64,000 nt of DNA from DASPLX01 sp035627375 (GTDB lineage: Bacteria; Pseudomonadota; Gammaproteobacteria; Burkholderiales; Burkholderiaceae_D): positions 1-64,000 of the forward strand of contig DASPLX010000074.1 in NCBI GenBank assembly GCA_035627375.1, read 5' to 3'. The notes beneath the pieces were generated by a model, which saw only the letters and a program-made list of their open reading frames with translations, did no database searches and had not been told where the DNA came from. Position 1 is the stretch's first letter. Each line of letters starts with the position of its first letter. The position numbers and the translations under genes are program-made. Shown here in pieces: positions 1-7,236 of this stretch.

Positions 1-326
1 AATACGCCGGAAGTGATGTCGAACAGGCCGCCGCTCGCCTGGTACAGCGCATCGGCATAACCGAACAGCCCCACGGTCTCGGCGTCGCACTCGACGCCTT
101 CGCCGCCGGCGGCGGCATTGATGCGCGACACGACGCTGTCCGGCAGATAGCGGGAATATTTCGCCTCGATGCGCCGCACTTCATCGATGGCGAAGCGCGC
201 CAGCCCGCGCGCCTCCTCTTCCGTCGTCGCCGCCAGCCGGATCTCGCAGCGGCTTGCCATCGCGGCGAAGGCGACGCCGAACACCGGCGCCGCGCTGTCT
301 ATTGTTCCGCCGACCGCCTCTACCAC
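1..326 (-). CDS. apbE: FAD:protein FMN transferase, ApbE family (partial; C-terminus beyond window)
   Basis: ApbE enzymes move FMN from FAD onto a Ser/Thr of target proteins. The visible ~108 residues match the family N-terminal part: a stretch resembling the usual MGT region (FAAMASRCEIRL), then RIEAKYSRYLPDSVVSRIN, and at the left edge GGLFDITSGV, which matches the conserved G-x-FD-x-T-x-G. I place the start at GTG 326-324. A GGAG lies about 10 nt upstream and the start overlaps the DUF3570 stop by 7 nt, which suggests translational coupling. From this start there is no signal peptide or lipobox, although many ApbE proteins are periplasmic; extending upstream in frame does not create one. 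It is the last gene of the operon starting at 3237. Family identity is clear; start and location are less sure. Confidence 0.85.
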   Translation of the reverse strand, partial: MVEAVGGTIDSAAPVFGVAFAAMASRCEIRLAATTEEEARGLARFAIDEVRRIEAKYSRYLPDSVVSRINAAAGGEGVECDAETVGLFGYADALYQASGGLFDITSGV

Positions 327-1519
327 CGCTTGCTCACTCCGATCTGAACGATGCGCGCCGTGAGCGGCTGCAGGCCCGGGCTGCCGCTGCCGAACAAGCG
401 CCAGGAACTGCGCTGCTCGTACCGCTCGAACTTGATATCGACCGACCAATCCGCCGCCAGGCGCTTCTCGACCTTCACGCCGAAGGTATGGGCACCGAAT
501 GCGGAGAGCCGCTGATCCGCCGACAGCGGCCGTGGATCGGCAAACGTATAGCCGGGCGGGAACGGCGGGCCGAAGATGCCGTGGTAGACCGGATCGAAGT
601 AGAAATACGCGGCGGATTGAGAATACACGCGCGCCGACGGCGTGACGATCCAGCCGCCGCTCAGCGGCTGCACGTATTCGGCGCTGAAGGTATGCGCCCG
701 GATGCCGAAGCTGTCGCGGTAATGGCGATAGGCCAGCCGGCTCGTGCCGCCGCTGCCGTCGACATGATGATTCCAGCGCAGCAGCACGTTGCGTTGATTG
801 CGCTCGCGCGGACGGTTGTCGACGTACTTGTACGGATCGGAAAAATAGCCGCGACCGGCGGCATGCGTGAAATTGAGCTGGACGATGTCGCGCGGCGACA
901 GCACCTGCGTGACGCCGGCCATCCATTCGACCGTGCGCTTTCTCTCGCCGACCACGATCAGGTTGACCGGATCGATGGTGTCGTTGGTGACGCCGGCGCC
1001 GAAGGTCGCCGTCGTGTTCTTGTCCTCGCTCGACACGCTGCCCTGCAGCGACACCGCCTTCGAGCGATAGTCGTTCTCGTCGGAATAGGCGGCGCCGATG
1101 CTCGCGCTGCCGCGCGGGAAATAACGCGTCACCTTGAGATCGGCGGCGGTGCGCTCGTCCTCCATCCGGGAGGCGCCCGACACCGCCGTATGGTAGCGCG
1201 GCGAAGCGCCGGAGACGTCGTCGTACACCAGCGATCCTTCGATCGCCCAGACGCCGGCGATCGGCGCCAGCACCGAGAGCGACGGCGAACGCACCGAGGT
1301 GCGCTCGAGCCCGGGTTGGCGGTCTTGATAATCGACGTATTTCAGGCTGATCACCCCTTGTTCGGGTGCGCTCTCGGCATGGGCGGCGGTATGCAAGCCC
1401 GGCAGGGCGAAGGCGGCGGCAAGTATCGTCGTGCCCAGCGCCGCCGTGCCCGGCGCCTCCTTGCCGCGTGCCGGATCGGGCGCCTGGCCGGGTGCGCGCG
1501 CGTTCAATTGCATCCGCAA
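320..1519 (-). CDS. DUF3570 family protein, probable outer-membrane beta-barrel
   Basis: 399 residues. The N-terminus has a signal-peptide-like segment (about residues 26-48, ending A-A-H-A before E-S). The rest is rich in alternating aromatic/polar strands, and the chain ends in Trp (SKRW), as outer-membrane barrels often do. I recognise DUF3570 from the overall pattern and from its neighbours (DUF4266, TlpA-like, ApbE). Residues 100-106 read D-D-V-S-G-A-S, which fits the flavinylation pattern D-x-x-S/T-G/S-A-S/T used by ApbE; a second SGAS without the leading Asp follows at 114-117. The start overlaps the end of the DUF4266 gene by 16 nt. Molecular function is unknown. That it is a barrel and that FMN is attached at Ser106 are inferences. 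Confidence 0.8.
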   Translation of the reverse strand: MRMQLNARAPGQAPDPARGKEAPGTAALGTTILAAAFALPGLHTAAHAESAPEQGVISLKYVDYQDRQPGLERTSVRSPSLSVLAPIAGVWAIEGSLVYDDVSGASPRYHTAVSGASRMEDERTAADLKVTRYFPRGSASIGAAYSDENDYRSKAVSLQGSVSSEDKNTTATFGAGVTNDTIDPVNLIVVGERKRTVEWMAGVTQVLSPRDIVQLNFTHAAGRGYFSDPYKYVDNRPRERNQRNVLLRWNHHVDGSGGTSRLAYRHYRDSFGIRAHTFSAEYVQPLSGGWIVTPSARVYSQSAAYFYFDPVYHGIFGPPFPPGYTFADPRPLSADQRLSAFGAHTFGVKVEKRLAADWSVDIKFERYEQRSSWRLFGSGSPGLQPLTARIVQIGVSKRW

Positions 1520-1731
1520 CCTCCGCCGCCGACGCTCGCGCCGCCGGACGCGGCTTCGCGGCTGAAATAGACATGCTCGGCGAATTTCATTTCCAGCCGA
1601 TCCCCTTCGAAACTCATTTCCGGGCGCGCCAGCATCCCTTTCTCCCAGGGTTGTACCGGCTGGATGGCGGAACAGCCTGCGGCGAACGGCAACGCCGCGA
1701 TCGCGGCCAGCAGCGACGGTGCGGATCTCAT
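1504..1731 (-). CDS. DUF4266 small lipoprotein
   Basis: 75 residues with a type II signal peptide: hydrophobic segment 7-18 and lipobox-like F-A-A-G-C with the lipidated Cys at 20. The mature part has the family-type PWEKGMLARPEM segment and a Gly/Cys-rich tail ending GGGGCGCN. It is predicted to be a small envelope lipoprotein of unknown role. It sits 13 nt downstream of the TlpA-like gene and overlaps the DUF3570 gene, so all three should share one transcript. The two C-terminal Cys residues could be substrates of the adjacent thioredoxin-like protein, but that is only a suggestion. Family call is firm; function is not known. Confidence 0.8.
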   Translation of the reverse strand: MRSAPSLLAAIAALPFAAGCSAIQPVQPWEKGMLARPEMSFEGDRLEMKFAEHVYFSREAASGGASVGGGGCGCN

Positions 1732-1744
1732 GCGAAATTCCTCC

Positions 1745-2257
1745 CTACTTGCTTGGTTTTAATGCCAGTTCGATCTGCCGCTCCAGTTCGGCCTTGTCGC
1801 CGTCGTTGAAGCCGGCATGCTTCAGTATCACGCGCCCGTCGGGGGCGATCAGAACGCTGCTGGGCATGCCCTTGATCGCATAGGCGCGCGCCGTGGCGCC
1901 GGCCGGATCGAAGGCGATCGGGAAGCGCGCGTTCGTCGCGGCGAGAAACCGGTCGGCATCCTCGCGTTTCGCATCGAGATTGACGGCGATGACTTGCAAG
2001 CCGCGCGCTCCGAAACGGGATTGCAATTCGTTCATCCACGGAAAGGAGCGCTTGCAGGGACCGCACCACGACGCCCAGAAATCGAGGTACACCAGCTTGC
2101 CGCCATGATCGGCGAGCCTGATGGGAGCGGCCTGGCCGGGAAGCTCGAAACCGGGCGCGCTGCTCCCAGGATCGACGGCGGCGGCCGCCGCAGACAACAC
2201 TGCCGCGACCGCCAGGGCAGCATGCCGCAAGAAACGCCGGAATAGGCCCGACATCAC
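1745..2257 (-). CDS. TlpA-like periplasmic thiol-disulfide oxidoreductase
   Basis: 170 residues: an N-terminal hydrophobic segment (about 11-27) for export, then a thioredoxin fold of the TlpA/ResA type. The active-site motif WCGPC is at residues 64-68 and the cis-proline loop (GMP) at 130-132. Such proteins reduce or exchange disulfides in the periplasm, often during cytochrome c or metal-centre assembly. Its start overlaps the stop of the upstream heme/DUF4214 gene by 4 nt, and the DUF4266 lipoprotein follows after 13 nt. A role in keeping the CxxCH cysteines of its neighbour, or the Cys-rich tail of the DUF4266 protein, reduced is a reasonable inference from context. Confidence 0.88.
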   Translation of the reverse strand: MMSGLFRRFLRHAALAVAAVLSAAAAAVDPGSSAPGFELPGQAAPIRLADHGGKLVYLDFWASWCGPCKRSFPWMNELQSRFGARGLQVIAVNLDAKREDADRFLAATNARFPIAFDPAGATARAYAIKGMPSSVLIAPDGRVILKHAGFNDGDKAELERQIELALKPSK

Positions 2258-3237
2258 GGGGTGCCCGCGTTGAACCAGCTGCCGATGGTGGTGCGCTCGC
2301 TGTCGGTCATGCCGGTGGCGTTACCGAACGGCATGCTCTGGTCTGCGACCGCCGCCGAGTAGATCGACGATGCCCAGCCGCGAATTTCCGCCTCGGTATC
2401 GAAGCGGACGCCGCCGGCCGAACTGTGGCCCAGGAAACTCCGGGTCGCCGAATGGCAGGGAAGGCAGCGTTGATTGATGATGGTCTGCACCGTCGCGAAG
2501 GACGGCGCCGCGTTGGCGACCAGCGTCGCGATCGTGGAATCGATCGTCGTCTGCATCGCCGCCGGATCGGTCGTGCTGGTCACCGTCGCCAGCATGGTGC
2601 GCGCGGTGGCTGCGGCGGAGCTGCCTTTGTAACCGTCGATCTGGGCGGAAGTCGTGATCGATGCCGTGAACCGGGTGGCGACCGCCGTCTTGTTGGCGAC
2701 GAGCTGCGCATCGATCAAGCCCTGCGCCGTCCCGTTCGACAAGGCGCCGGCCATGATCGACAAGGCGGCGTTGCCCCTGGTCAAGCCGTTGTTGTCGATG
2801 GCATTGACCCAGAACTGCCGGCCGCTTTCGGCCGGCGCGCGGCCCAGGACGTTGTTGAAGATCGCCGTGACGAACGACGAGGTATCGCCTGTGCCGTACA
2901 GGTTCTGGGATTCCGTGCTGGTGCCGAAAGCATCGACCAGGGCCTTGACGGCTGTATTGCCGTCATAGGCCGCGCTGATCTGCGCGATCGAGGTTCCCAC
3001 TCCGGTCTGGCTCAGCGCGGTCGAGAAATTGGACAAGCCGCCGGTGTCGGCCGGCCGGCCGAAATAGGCGATATAGAGTTGCTGGACGGCGTCGTTGTAG
3101 GCGGACGCTGGCGATACCGTGGTGGAGGTCAGCAAGGAAGTCTTGCCCTGGCCGGGCTGGCCGGCGGGCTCGCCGCCGCAACCGGCGAGCAGCATCGCCA
3201 AGCCAAGGAAAACCGCCCGAATATTCCGGATGCTCAT
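2254..3237 (-). CDS. DUF4214 domain lipoprotein with C-terminal c-type heme motif
   Basis: 327 residues from the chosen ATG at 3237, which has a strong GGGGGAG 4 nt upstream; an upstream in-frame ATG at 3282 would only add residues before the signal peptide. Lipobox L-L-A-G-C is near residue 20. A DUF4214 domain follows (YNDAVQQLYIAYFGRPADTGG). The last ~90 residues look like a monoheme cytochrome c domain: heme site C-L-P-C-H, then MPFGNATGMTDSER with a likely axial Met, and a final WFNAGTP. It is the first gene of the five-gene redox operon. Its role is probably electron transfer at the inner face of the outer membrane; partner proteins are unknown. No heme motif other than this one is visible. 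Confidence 0.8.
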   Translation of the reverse strand: MSIRNIRAVFLGLAMLLAGCGGEPAGQPGQGKTSLLTSTTVSPASAYNDAVQQLYIAYFGRPADTGGLSNFSTALSQTGVGTSIAQISAAYDGNTAVKALVDAFGTSTESQNLYGTGDTSSFVTAIFNNVLGRAPAESGRQFWVNAIDNNGLTRGNAALSIMAGALSNGTAQGLIDAQLVANKTAVATRFTASITTSAQIDGYKGSSAAATARTMLATVTSTTDPAAMQTTIDSTIATLVANAAPSFATVQTIINQRCLPCHSATRSFLGHSSAGGVRFDTEAEIRGWASSIYSAAVADQSMPFGNATGMTDSERTTIGSWFNAGTP

Positions 3238-3322
3238 TTTCTCCCCCAAAGTTGCCTGCTTTCTAGATGTACCAGTGTACACAAAACAAGAAAGCCGGAG
3301 GAGCCCGGTGTCGGCGGCCGGA

Positions 3323-3961
3323 TCAGCCGTCCGGCATCGCCATGACTGCCGCCGCCATCGCGGCCGCTTGCTCGCCGCCGGCCGCGAGCAAGCCCTGCGC
3401 CACGCCGCGCCGGTCCGCCGCGCCGCGATTCTGGCTGGCCTTCCACTTCCCTTGCAGCCGAGAAATCGGGATTTCGATGCCGACGATCGCCCCCAGCATC
3501 TTCTCGATGTAGTCCGCCGGCGCGTCCGCGACTTTCCACGGCACCGGCCGCCCGGCCTCGTGCGTGTCGGTCAAGCGTTCGATCAAGGCCTTGAGCCACA
3601 CCGGATCGTCGATCACGCGGATCGGCCCATGGGCATGCACGACGATGTAGTTATAGGTCGGCACGACCTTGCCGTGCTCTTGCTTGGCCGGATACCACGA
3701 TGGCGATACGTAAGCGCCGGGGCCCTGGAAGATCGCGAGCGCCTCGACCTCGCCGGCGCAGTCGCGCCAGACCGGATTGGCGCGCGCCACGTGGGCGCGC
3801 AAGGTGCCGAGCGGACCGGCGCCGGGATCGAGCTCGAACGGCAAGTGGTTGGCGCCGAGCCCCCCGCTTCCCAGCGTGACCAGGGTGCCGAACGAATGCT
3901 CCGCGACCAGCCGATGCAACACCTCGGCGCGCCGCTCTTCGAAATGCGATGGTATGTACAT
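3323..3961 (-). CDS. paiB: PaiB family FMN-binding protein (negative regulator type)
   Basis: 212 residues from ATG 3961, beginning MYIPSHF as PaiB proteins do. The split-barrel flavin-binding fold is indicated by GTLVTLGSGGLGANHLPFEL and by QGPGAYVSPSWYP, followed by VVPTYNYIVVHAHGP, all hallmark PaiB segments. Bacillus PaiB was described as a negative regulator of sporulation and protease genes. In proteobacteria the function is unknown, and flavin or heme binding by a pyridoxamine-oxidase-like fold is the safer description. The gene lies 11 nt downstream of the OsmC gene and is likely cotranscribed with it. Confidence 0.85.
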   Translation of the reverse strand: MYIPSHFEERRAEVLHRLVAEHSFGTLVTLGSGGLGANHLPFELDPGAGPLGTLRAHVARANPVWRDCAGEVEALAIFQGPGAYVSPSWYPAKQEHGKVVPTYNYIVVHAHGPIRVIDDPVWLKALIERLTDTHEAGRPVPWKVADAPADYIEKMLGAIVGIEIPISRLQGKWKASQNRGAADRRGVAQGLLAAGGEQAAAMAAAVMAMPDG

Positions 3962-3972
3962 GGCGGGTGTCC

Positions 3973-4434
3973 TCAGGCGGGTTCGATCACGATCTCGGAT
4001 TTCAGCGAATTCGCGACATAGCATTGCTCGTGCGAATCGTGATGCAGCGCCGCGATCTGTTCCGCGCTCGGCTGCCGTTCGCCGCCGAAAACGACCTTCG
4101 GCCGCAAGGTGATGCGCGTGATCGCGAACTTGTTGTCGGCGTTCCTTTCCATGACGCCGAACGCATCGTCGACATAGGAATCGACCGTGAATCCGCGCTT
4201 GGCCGCATAGGCCAGGAAGAACAGCATGTGGCAGCTCGAGGCCGCCGCCACCAGCGCTTCCTCGGGATCGACGCCGGCCGGGTCCGACAGCGGCACCGGC
4301 ACCGATTGCGGCGAGGGGGACGCCGGCACGCGCGCGCCGCCGTCGAAACGCCATTCGTGCGCGCGGCTGTAGCGGTTGTCGGCAAAGGATTGATCGCCGC
4401 GTTGCCAGGCGACCGTCGCTTCGTACTTGTGCAT
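3973..4434 (-). CDS. OsmC family peroxiredoxin-like protein
   Basis: 153 residues starting at ATG 4434, which has a good ribosome site (GGAGGAC); longer in-frame starts lack one. The two redox Cys regions of OsmC/Ohr are present: SSCHMLFFLAYAAKRGF and HHDSHEQCYVANSL. The family reduces organic hydroperoxides with a Cys pair in the cytoplasm. It lies between a GNAT gene upstream (19 nt gap) and paiB downstream, forming a small three-gene minus-strand unit. Within OsmC/Ohr it looks nearer to the OsmC-like subgroup than to Ohr, but I cannot settle the subgroup by eye. Confidence 0.85.
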   Translation of the reverse strand: MHKYEATVAWQRGDQSFADNRYSRAHEWRFDGGARVPASPSPQSVPVPLSDPAGVDPEEALVAAASSCHMLFFLAYAAKRGFTVDSYVDDAFGVMERNADNKFAITRITLRPKVVFGGERQPSAEQIAALHHDSHEQCYVANSLKSEIVIEPA

Positions 4435-4453
4435 GGTGTCCTCCGTGATCCGG

Positions 4454-4855
4454 TCAATGCTTGCGCTTGATGATCCAGCCGTTGTCGACGGCATCGAAAC
4501 CGACCTTGGGATAGTAGCCCATCGCTTCCGGCGCCGCGAGCAGCAACAGGTTCGCGCTCTCGCCGATCGCCTCGCGCGTCCTTTGGATCAGGGCCGCGCC
4601 GATGCCGCCGCGCTGGTATTCCCGATCCACCGCCAGGTCGGACAAGTAGCAACAGAAGCAGAAATCGGTCAACGAACGCGCCACGCCGACCAGGACGTCG
4701 CCATCCCAGGCCGTGATCAGCAGGTTGCCATGCTTGAGCATCTTGCCCATGCGTTCCAGGTCCTCCACCGGGCGCCGGATGCCCGAGCGGCGGAAGACAT
4801 CGGCGAATTCCTCCGCCGTGAGGTTGCGGTCGCTGCGATAGACGATCGGATTCAT
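4454..4855 (-). CDS. GNAT family N-acetyltransferase
   Basis: 133 residues with the acetyl-CoA-binding motif A: LAVDREYQRGGIGAALIQ, containing R/Q-x-x-G-x-G/A. The C-terminal part, MGYYPKVGFDAVDNGWII, is typical of single-domain GNAT enzymes. The substrate cannot be read from sequence. The start has AAGGAAA upstream. The gene is divergent from the MocR-type regulator and shares its 109-bp regulatory region, which holds paired GTACCA/TGGTAT/ATACCA boxes. Control of this gene by that regulator is therefore likely. Confidence 0.85.
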   Translation of the reverse strand: MNPIVYRSDRNLTAEEFADVFRRSGIRRPVEDLERMGKMLKHGNLLITAWDGDVLVGVARSLTDFCFCCYLSDLAVDREYQRGGIGAALIQRTREAIGESANLLLLAAPEAMGYYPKVGFDAVDNGWIIKRKH

Positions 4856-4915
4856 GCCGTTTCCTTGGTAAATGCGATGAGACGCCAGACTACGCCTTTA
4901 CTTGGCTTTCTTAAA

Positions 4916-4945
4916 GTACCAATAAATGGTATTTTTAAAATACCA
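4916..4945. promoter_or_regulatory. Paired ATACCA/TGGTAT operator boxes between the GNAT gene and the MocR-type regulator
   Basis: The divergent intergenic stretch contains GTACCA (4916-4921), TGGTAT (4927-4932) and ATACCA (4940-4945). The last two form the perfect inverted repeat GGTATTTTTAAAATACC (4928-4944). The region is markedly AT-rich compared with its surroundings. ATACCA-type repeats are the known binding boxes of the MocR protein GabR, so these are good candidates for the operator of the adjacent regulator. Binding is inferred, not shown. Confidence 0.6.
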
Positions 4946-4964
4946 ATTTCGACACCGGTATCCC

Positions 4965-6458
4965 ATGCATGTCGCACAAACCCTCACTGCCCTGCGTCTC
5001 GATGCGTCTTCCCGGGTGCCGCTGTTCCGGCAACTGTACGAAGCGATCAAGCAAGCGATACTCGCCGGCCAGATCGGCCCCGGCATCCAATTGCCGCCCA
5101 CGCGCGAACTGGCCGTCATGCTGCGCATCTCGCGGCAGACAGTGCTGAACGCCTACACGCAACTGATGGCGGAAGGCTATCTGGCGGGCACGGTCGGCAA
5201 GGGAACGTTCGTCAGCGAACACTTGCCGATCGCGGCGCCGAAACCGACTGCGTCGCCCCACCAGCAGCAACCGCCGCGACCGCTACGCCCGCTGTCGCAA
5301 CGCGGCCAGCGTTTTCTCGACACGCCGACCAAGTTGAATATCCATGCCGACCGCCCGACAGCCTTCCGGATCGGCATGCCGGGCATCGACGCGTTTCCGT
5401 TCGACACCTGGGCGCGGCTCGAAGCGCGGCGCTGGCGCCGGCCGTCCTATCAACTCGGCTACGGCGATCCGGCCGGCTACGGTCCGCTGCGCGAAATGCT
5501 GGCCGCCTACCTGCGCGCCTCGCGCGGCGTGCATTGCGCGCCGGAACAAGTCATCGTCACCTCGGGCTCGCAACAAGCGCTGTTCCTGATCGCGAACCTG
5601 TTGCTGTCGCCGGATGACGCGGCCTGGGTCGAGCTGCCCGGCTATCCTGGCACCTGTGCCGCGCTGCATGCCGTCGGCGCGCGCATCCGCCCCGTGCCGG
5701 TGGACGACGAAGGCTTGATGATCGCGGAAGGACGGCGTCTGCATCCGGACGCGAAACTGGCGTATGTCACCCCTTCGCATCAATATCCGCTCGGCGTGAC
5801 GATGAGCCTGAAACGCCGGCTCGAATTGCTGGCCTGGGCAGCCGAGCGGCGGATGTGGATCGTCGAGGACGAATACGACAGCGAATACCGTTACACCGGC
5901 CCGCCGATCGCCTCGCTGCAAAGCCTGGACCAGGCCGGCTGCGTGCTCTATGTCGGTACGCTGTCGAAAGTCTTGTTTCCCGGGTTGCGGCTCGGCTATC
6001 TCGTGGTTCCGCCCGCGCTGGCCGAGGCGTTTGCGCGCGGCAAGGCGGCGATCGACCGCCACACCGCGATCGTGCCGCAGATCGTGTTGGCCGATTTCAT
6101 CGCCGAAGGCCATTTCATGCGCCACATCAAGCGCATGCGAGATATCTATGCCGAACGGCGCGCCGCCCTGCTCGAAGCATTCGACGCCTGCCTCGCCGAT
6201 GAACTGACGCTCGGCCCGGCCGACGCCGGCTTCCATATCGCGACGGCACTCAAGCGCGGGCTCGACGACCAGGCGGTCGCGCGCGCCGCCTTGGACAAAG
6301 GCGTCGAGGTGCGCGCCCTGACGCCGTTCTATGACGCCATGGAGACGGCGGAAAAAAGAACGCCGCCCTCGGGGCTGCTGCTCGGATTCGCGGCCGCGAC
6401 GCCGGCGGAGATGCGCCGCGCGGCGCCCATCCTGCAAGACCTCCTGCGGACATTTTGA
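4965..6458 (+). CDS. MocR/PdxR-type transcriptional regulator (GntR DNA-binding + aminotransferase-like domain)
   Basis: 497 residues from ATG 4965. The alternative ATG at 4926 lies inside the operator palindrome, so I reject it. Residues ~15-80 form a GntR winged helix (LFRQLYEAIKQAILAG, then LPPTRELAVMLRISRQTVLNAY). After a Pro/Gln-rich linker comes a class I aminotransferase fold with the PLP lysine at about K335 in GTLSKVLFPGLRLGY. MocR proteins sense PLP, often together with an amino compound such as GABA. The neighbour it controls is probably the divergent GNAT-OsmC-PaiB unit and itself. The ligand is unknown. Confidence 0.88.
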   Translation: MHVAQTLTALRLDASSRVPLFRQLYEAIKQAILAGQIGPGIQLPPTRELAVMLRISRQTVLNAYTQLMAEGYLAGTVGKGTFVSEHLPIAAPKPTASPHQQQPPRPLRPLSQRGQRFLDTPTKLNIHADRPTAFRIGMPGIDAFPFDTWARLEARRWRRPSYQLGYGDPAGYGPLREMLAAYLRASRGVHCAPEQVIVTSGSQQALFLIANLLLSPDDAAWVELPGYPGTCAALHAVGARIRPVPVDDEGLMIAEGRRLHPDAKLAYVTPSHQYPLGVTMSLKRRLELLAWAAERRMWIVEDEYDSEYRYTGPPIASLQSLDQAGCVLYVGTLSKVLFPGLRLGYLVVPPALAEAFARGKAAIDRHTAIVPQIVLADFIAEGHFMRHIKRMRDIYAERRAALLEAFDACLADELTLGPADAGFHIATALKRGLDDQAVARAALDKGVEVRALTPFYDAMETAEKRTPPSGLLLGFAAATPAEMRRAAPILQDLLRTF

Positions 6459-6517
6459 AAAACAAACAAGCGCCTTAGTTAAATCACTTGATTGAATTTC
6501 ATGATATAGTGCGCGGC

Positions 6518-7207
6518 ATGAAACCCAGGAAGTCCCGCGCCGCCGCGCCGGCTGCCCCAAGGAAAATGCGCTCCGACGGCATGGAAGCGCGCGAGCGCCT
6601 GCTCATGACGGCCTTGCGCCTGTTTGCCGAAAACGGTTACAGCAGGATATCGACGCGCCGCATCGCCCAGGAAGCCGGCATCAACATTTCGGCGATCAGC
6701 TATTACTTCGGCGACAAGGCCGGACTGTACCGCGCCGCCCTCCTCGAATCGTTGGGCGATCCCAGGGACGACATTCCCTTGTACGACCAGCCGCACTTCA
6801 CGCTGCGGCAATCGCTGCAGGGATTCATCTCCACCTTCCTGGAACCCTTCAAGCAAGGCGATCTGGCCCGCTTCGGCACGCTGCTGCATTTCCGCGAAAT
6901 GCTCGAGCCGACCGGCGTCTGGGCGGAAGAGATCGAAAGCATCAAACCGGCCCATGCGGCCTTGACGCGCGTGCTGACGCGCCATCTCGGCGTCGCGCGC
7001 GTGGACGACGACATCCATCGCCTGGCCTTCGCGATCGCCGGACTCGGCGTGCAAATGTATGTGATGCACGACGTCATCTACGCCATCCGTCCCGGCCTGA
7101 TCGCCACGCCGAAAGCGTTCGACGCCTGGACCATCCGCCTGACGGATTATGCGGAAGCGATGGTGGCAGCCGAAGCCGCGCGCCGCGCCGGCGCGGCGAT
7201 CTCCTGA
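6518..7207 (+). CDS. TetR family transcriptional regulator, CecR/CerR-like (DUF1956 C-terminal domain)
   Basis: 229 residues from ATG 6518; a TTG at 6488 could extend it by 10 residues. An N-terminal helix-turn-helix is clear (ALRLFAENGYSRISTRRIAQEAGINISAISYYFGDKAGLY). The C-terminal half resembles the CecR-type ligand domain, with FREMLEPTGVW. CecR-like regulators control exporter genes, and this one stands 29 nt upstream of an RND adaptor/pump pair on the same strand, so it probably represses that pump and itself. The 60-bp AT-rich region just upstream (6474-6512) would hold the operator, but I see only an imperfect dyad there. Confidence 0.87.
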   Translation: MKPRKSRAAAPAAPRKMRSDGMEARERLLMTALRLFAENGYSRISTRRIAQEAGINISAISYYFGDKAGLYRAALLESLGDPRDDIPLYDQPHFTLRQSLQGFISTFLEPFKQGDLARFGTLLHFREMLEPTGVWAEEIESIKPAHAALTRVLTRHLGVARVDDDIHRLAFAIAGLGVQMYVMHDVIYAIRPGLIATPKAFDAWTIRLTDYAEAMVAAEAARRAGAAIS

Positions 7208-7236
7208 TTTCAAATACGACCCGTGGAAAATTCACT

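Noticed and set aside
4926..4965. Upstream ATG for the MocR-type regulator
   Set aside because: It lies inside the operator palindrome and would add residues not typical of the family; ATG 4965 is preferred.
6474..6512. TetR operator dyad
   Set aside because: The AT-rich stretch before the TetR gene gives only an imperfect inverted repeat, too weak to call as an operator.
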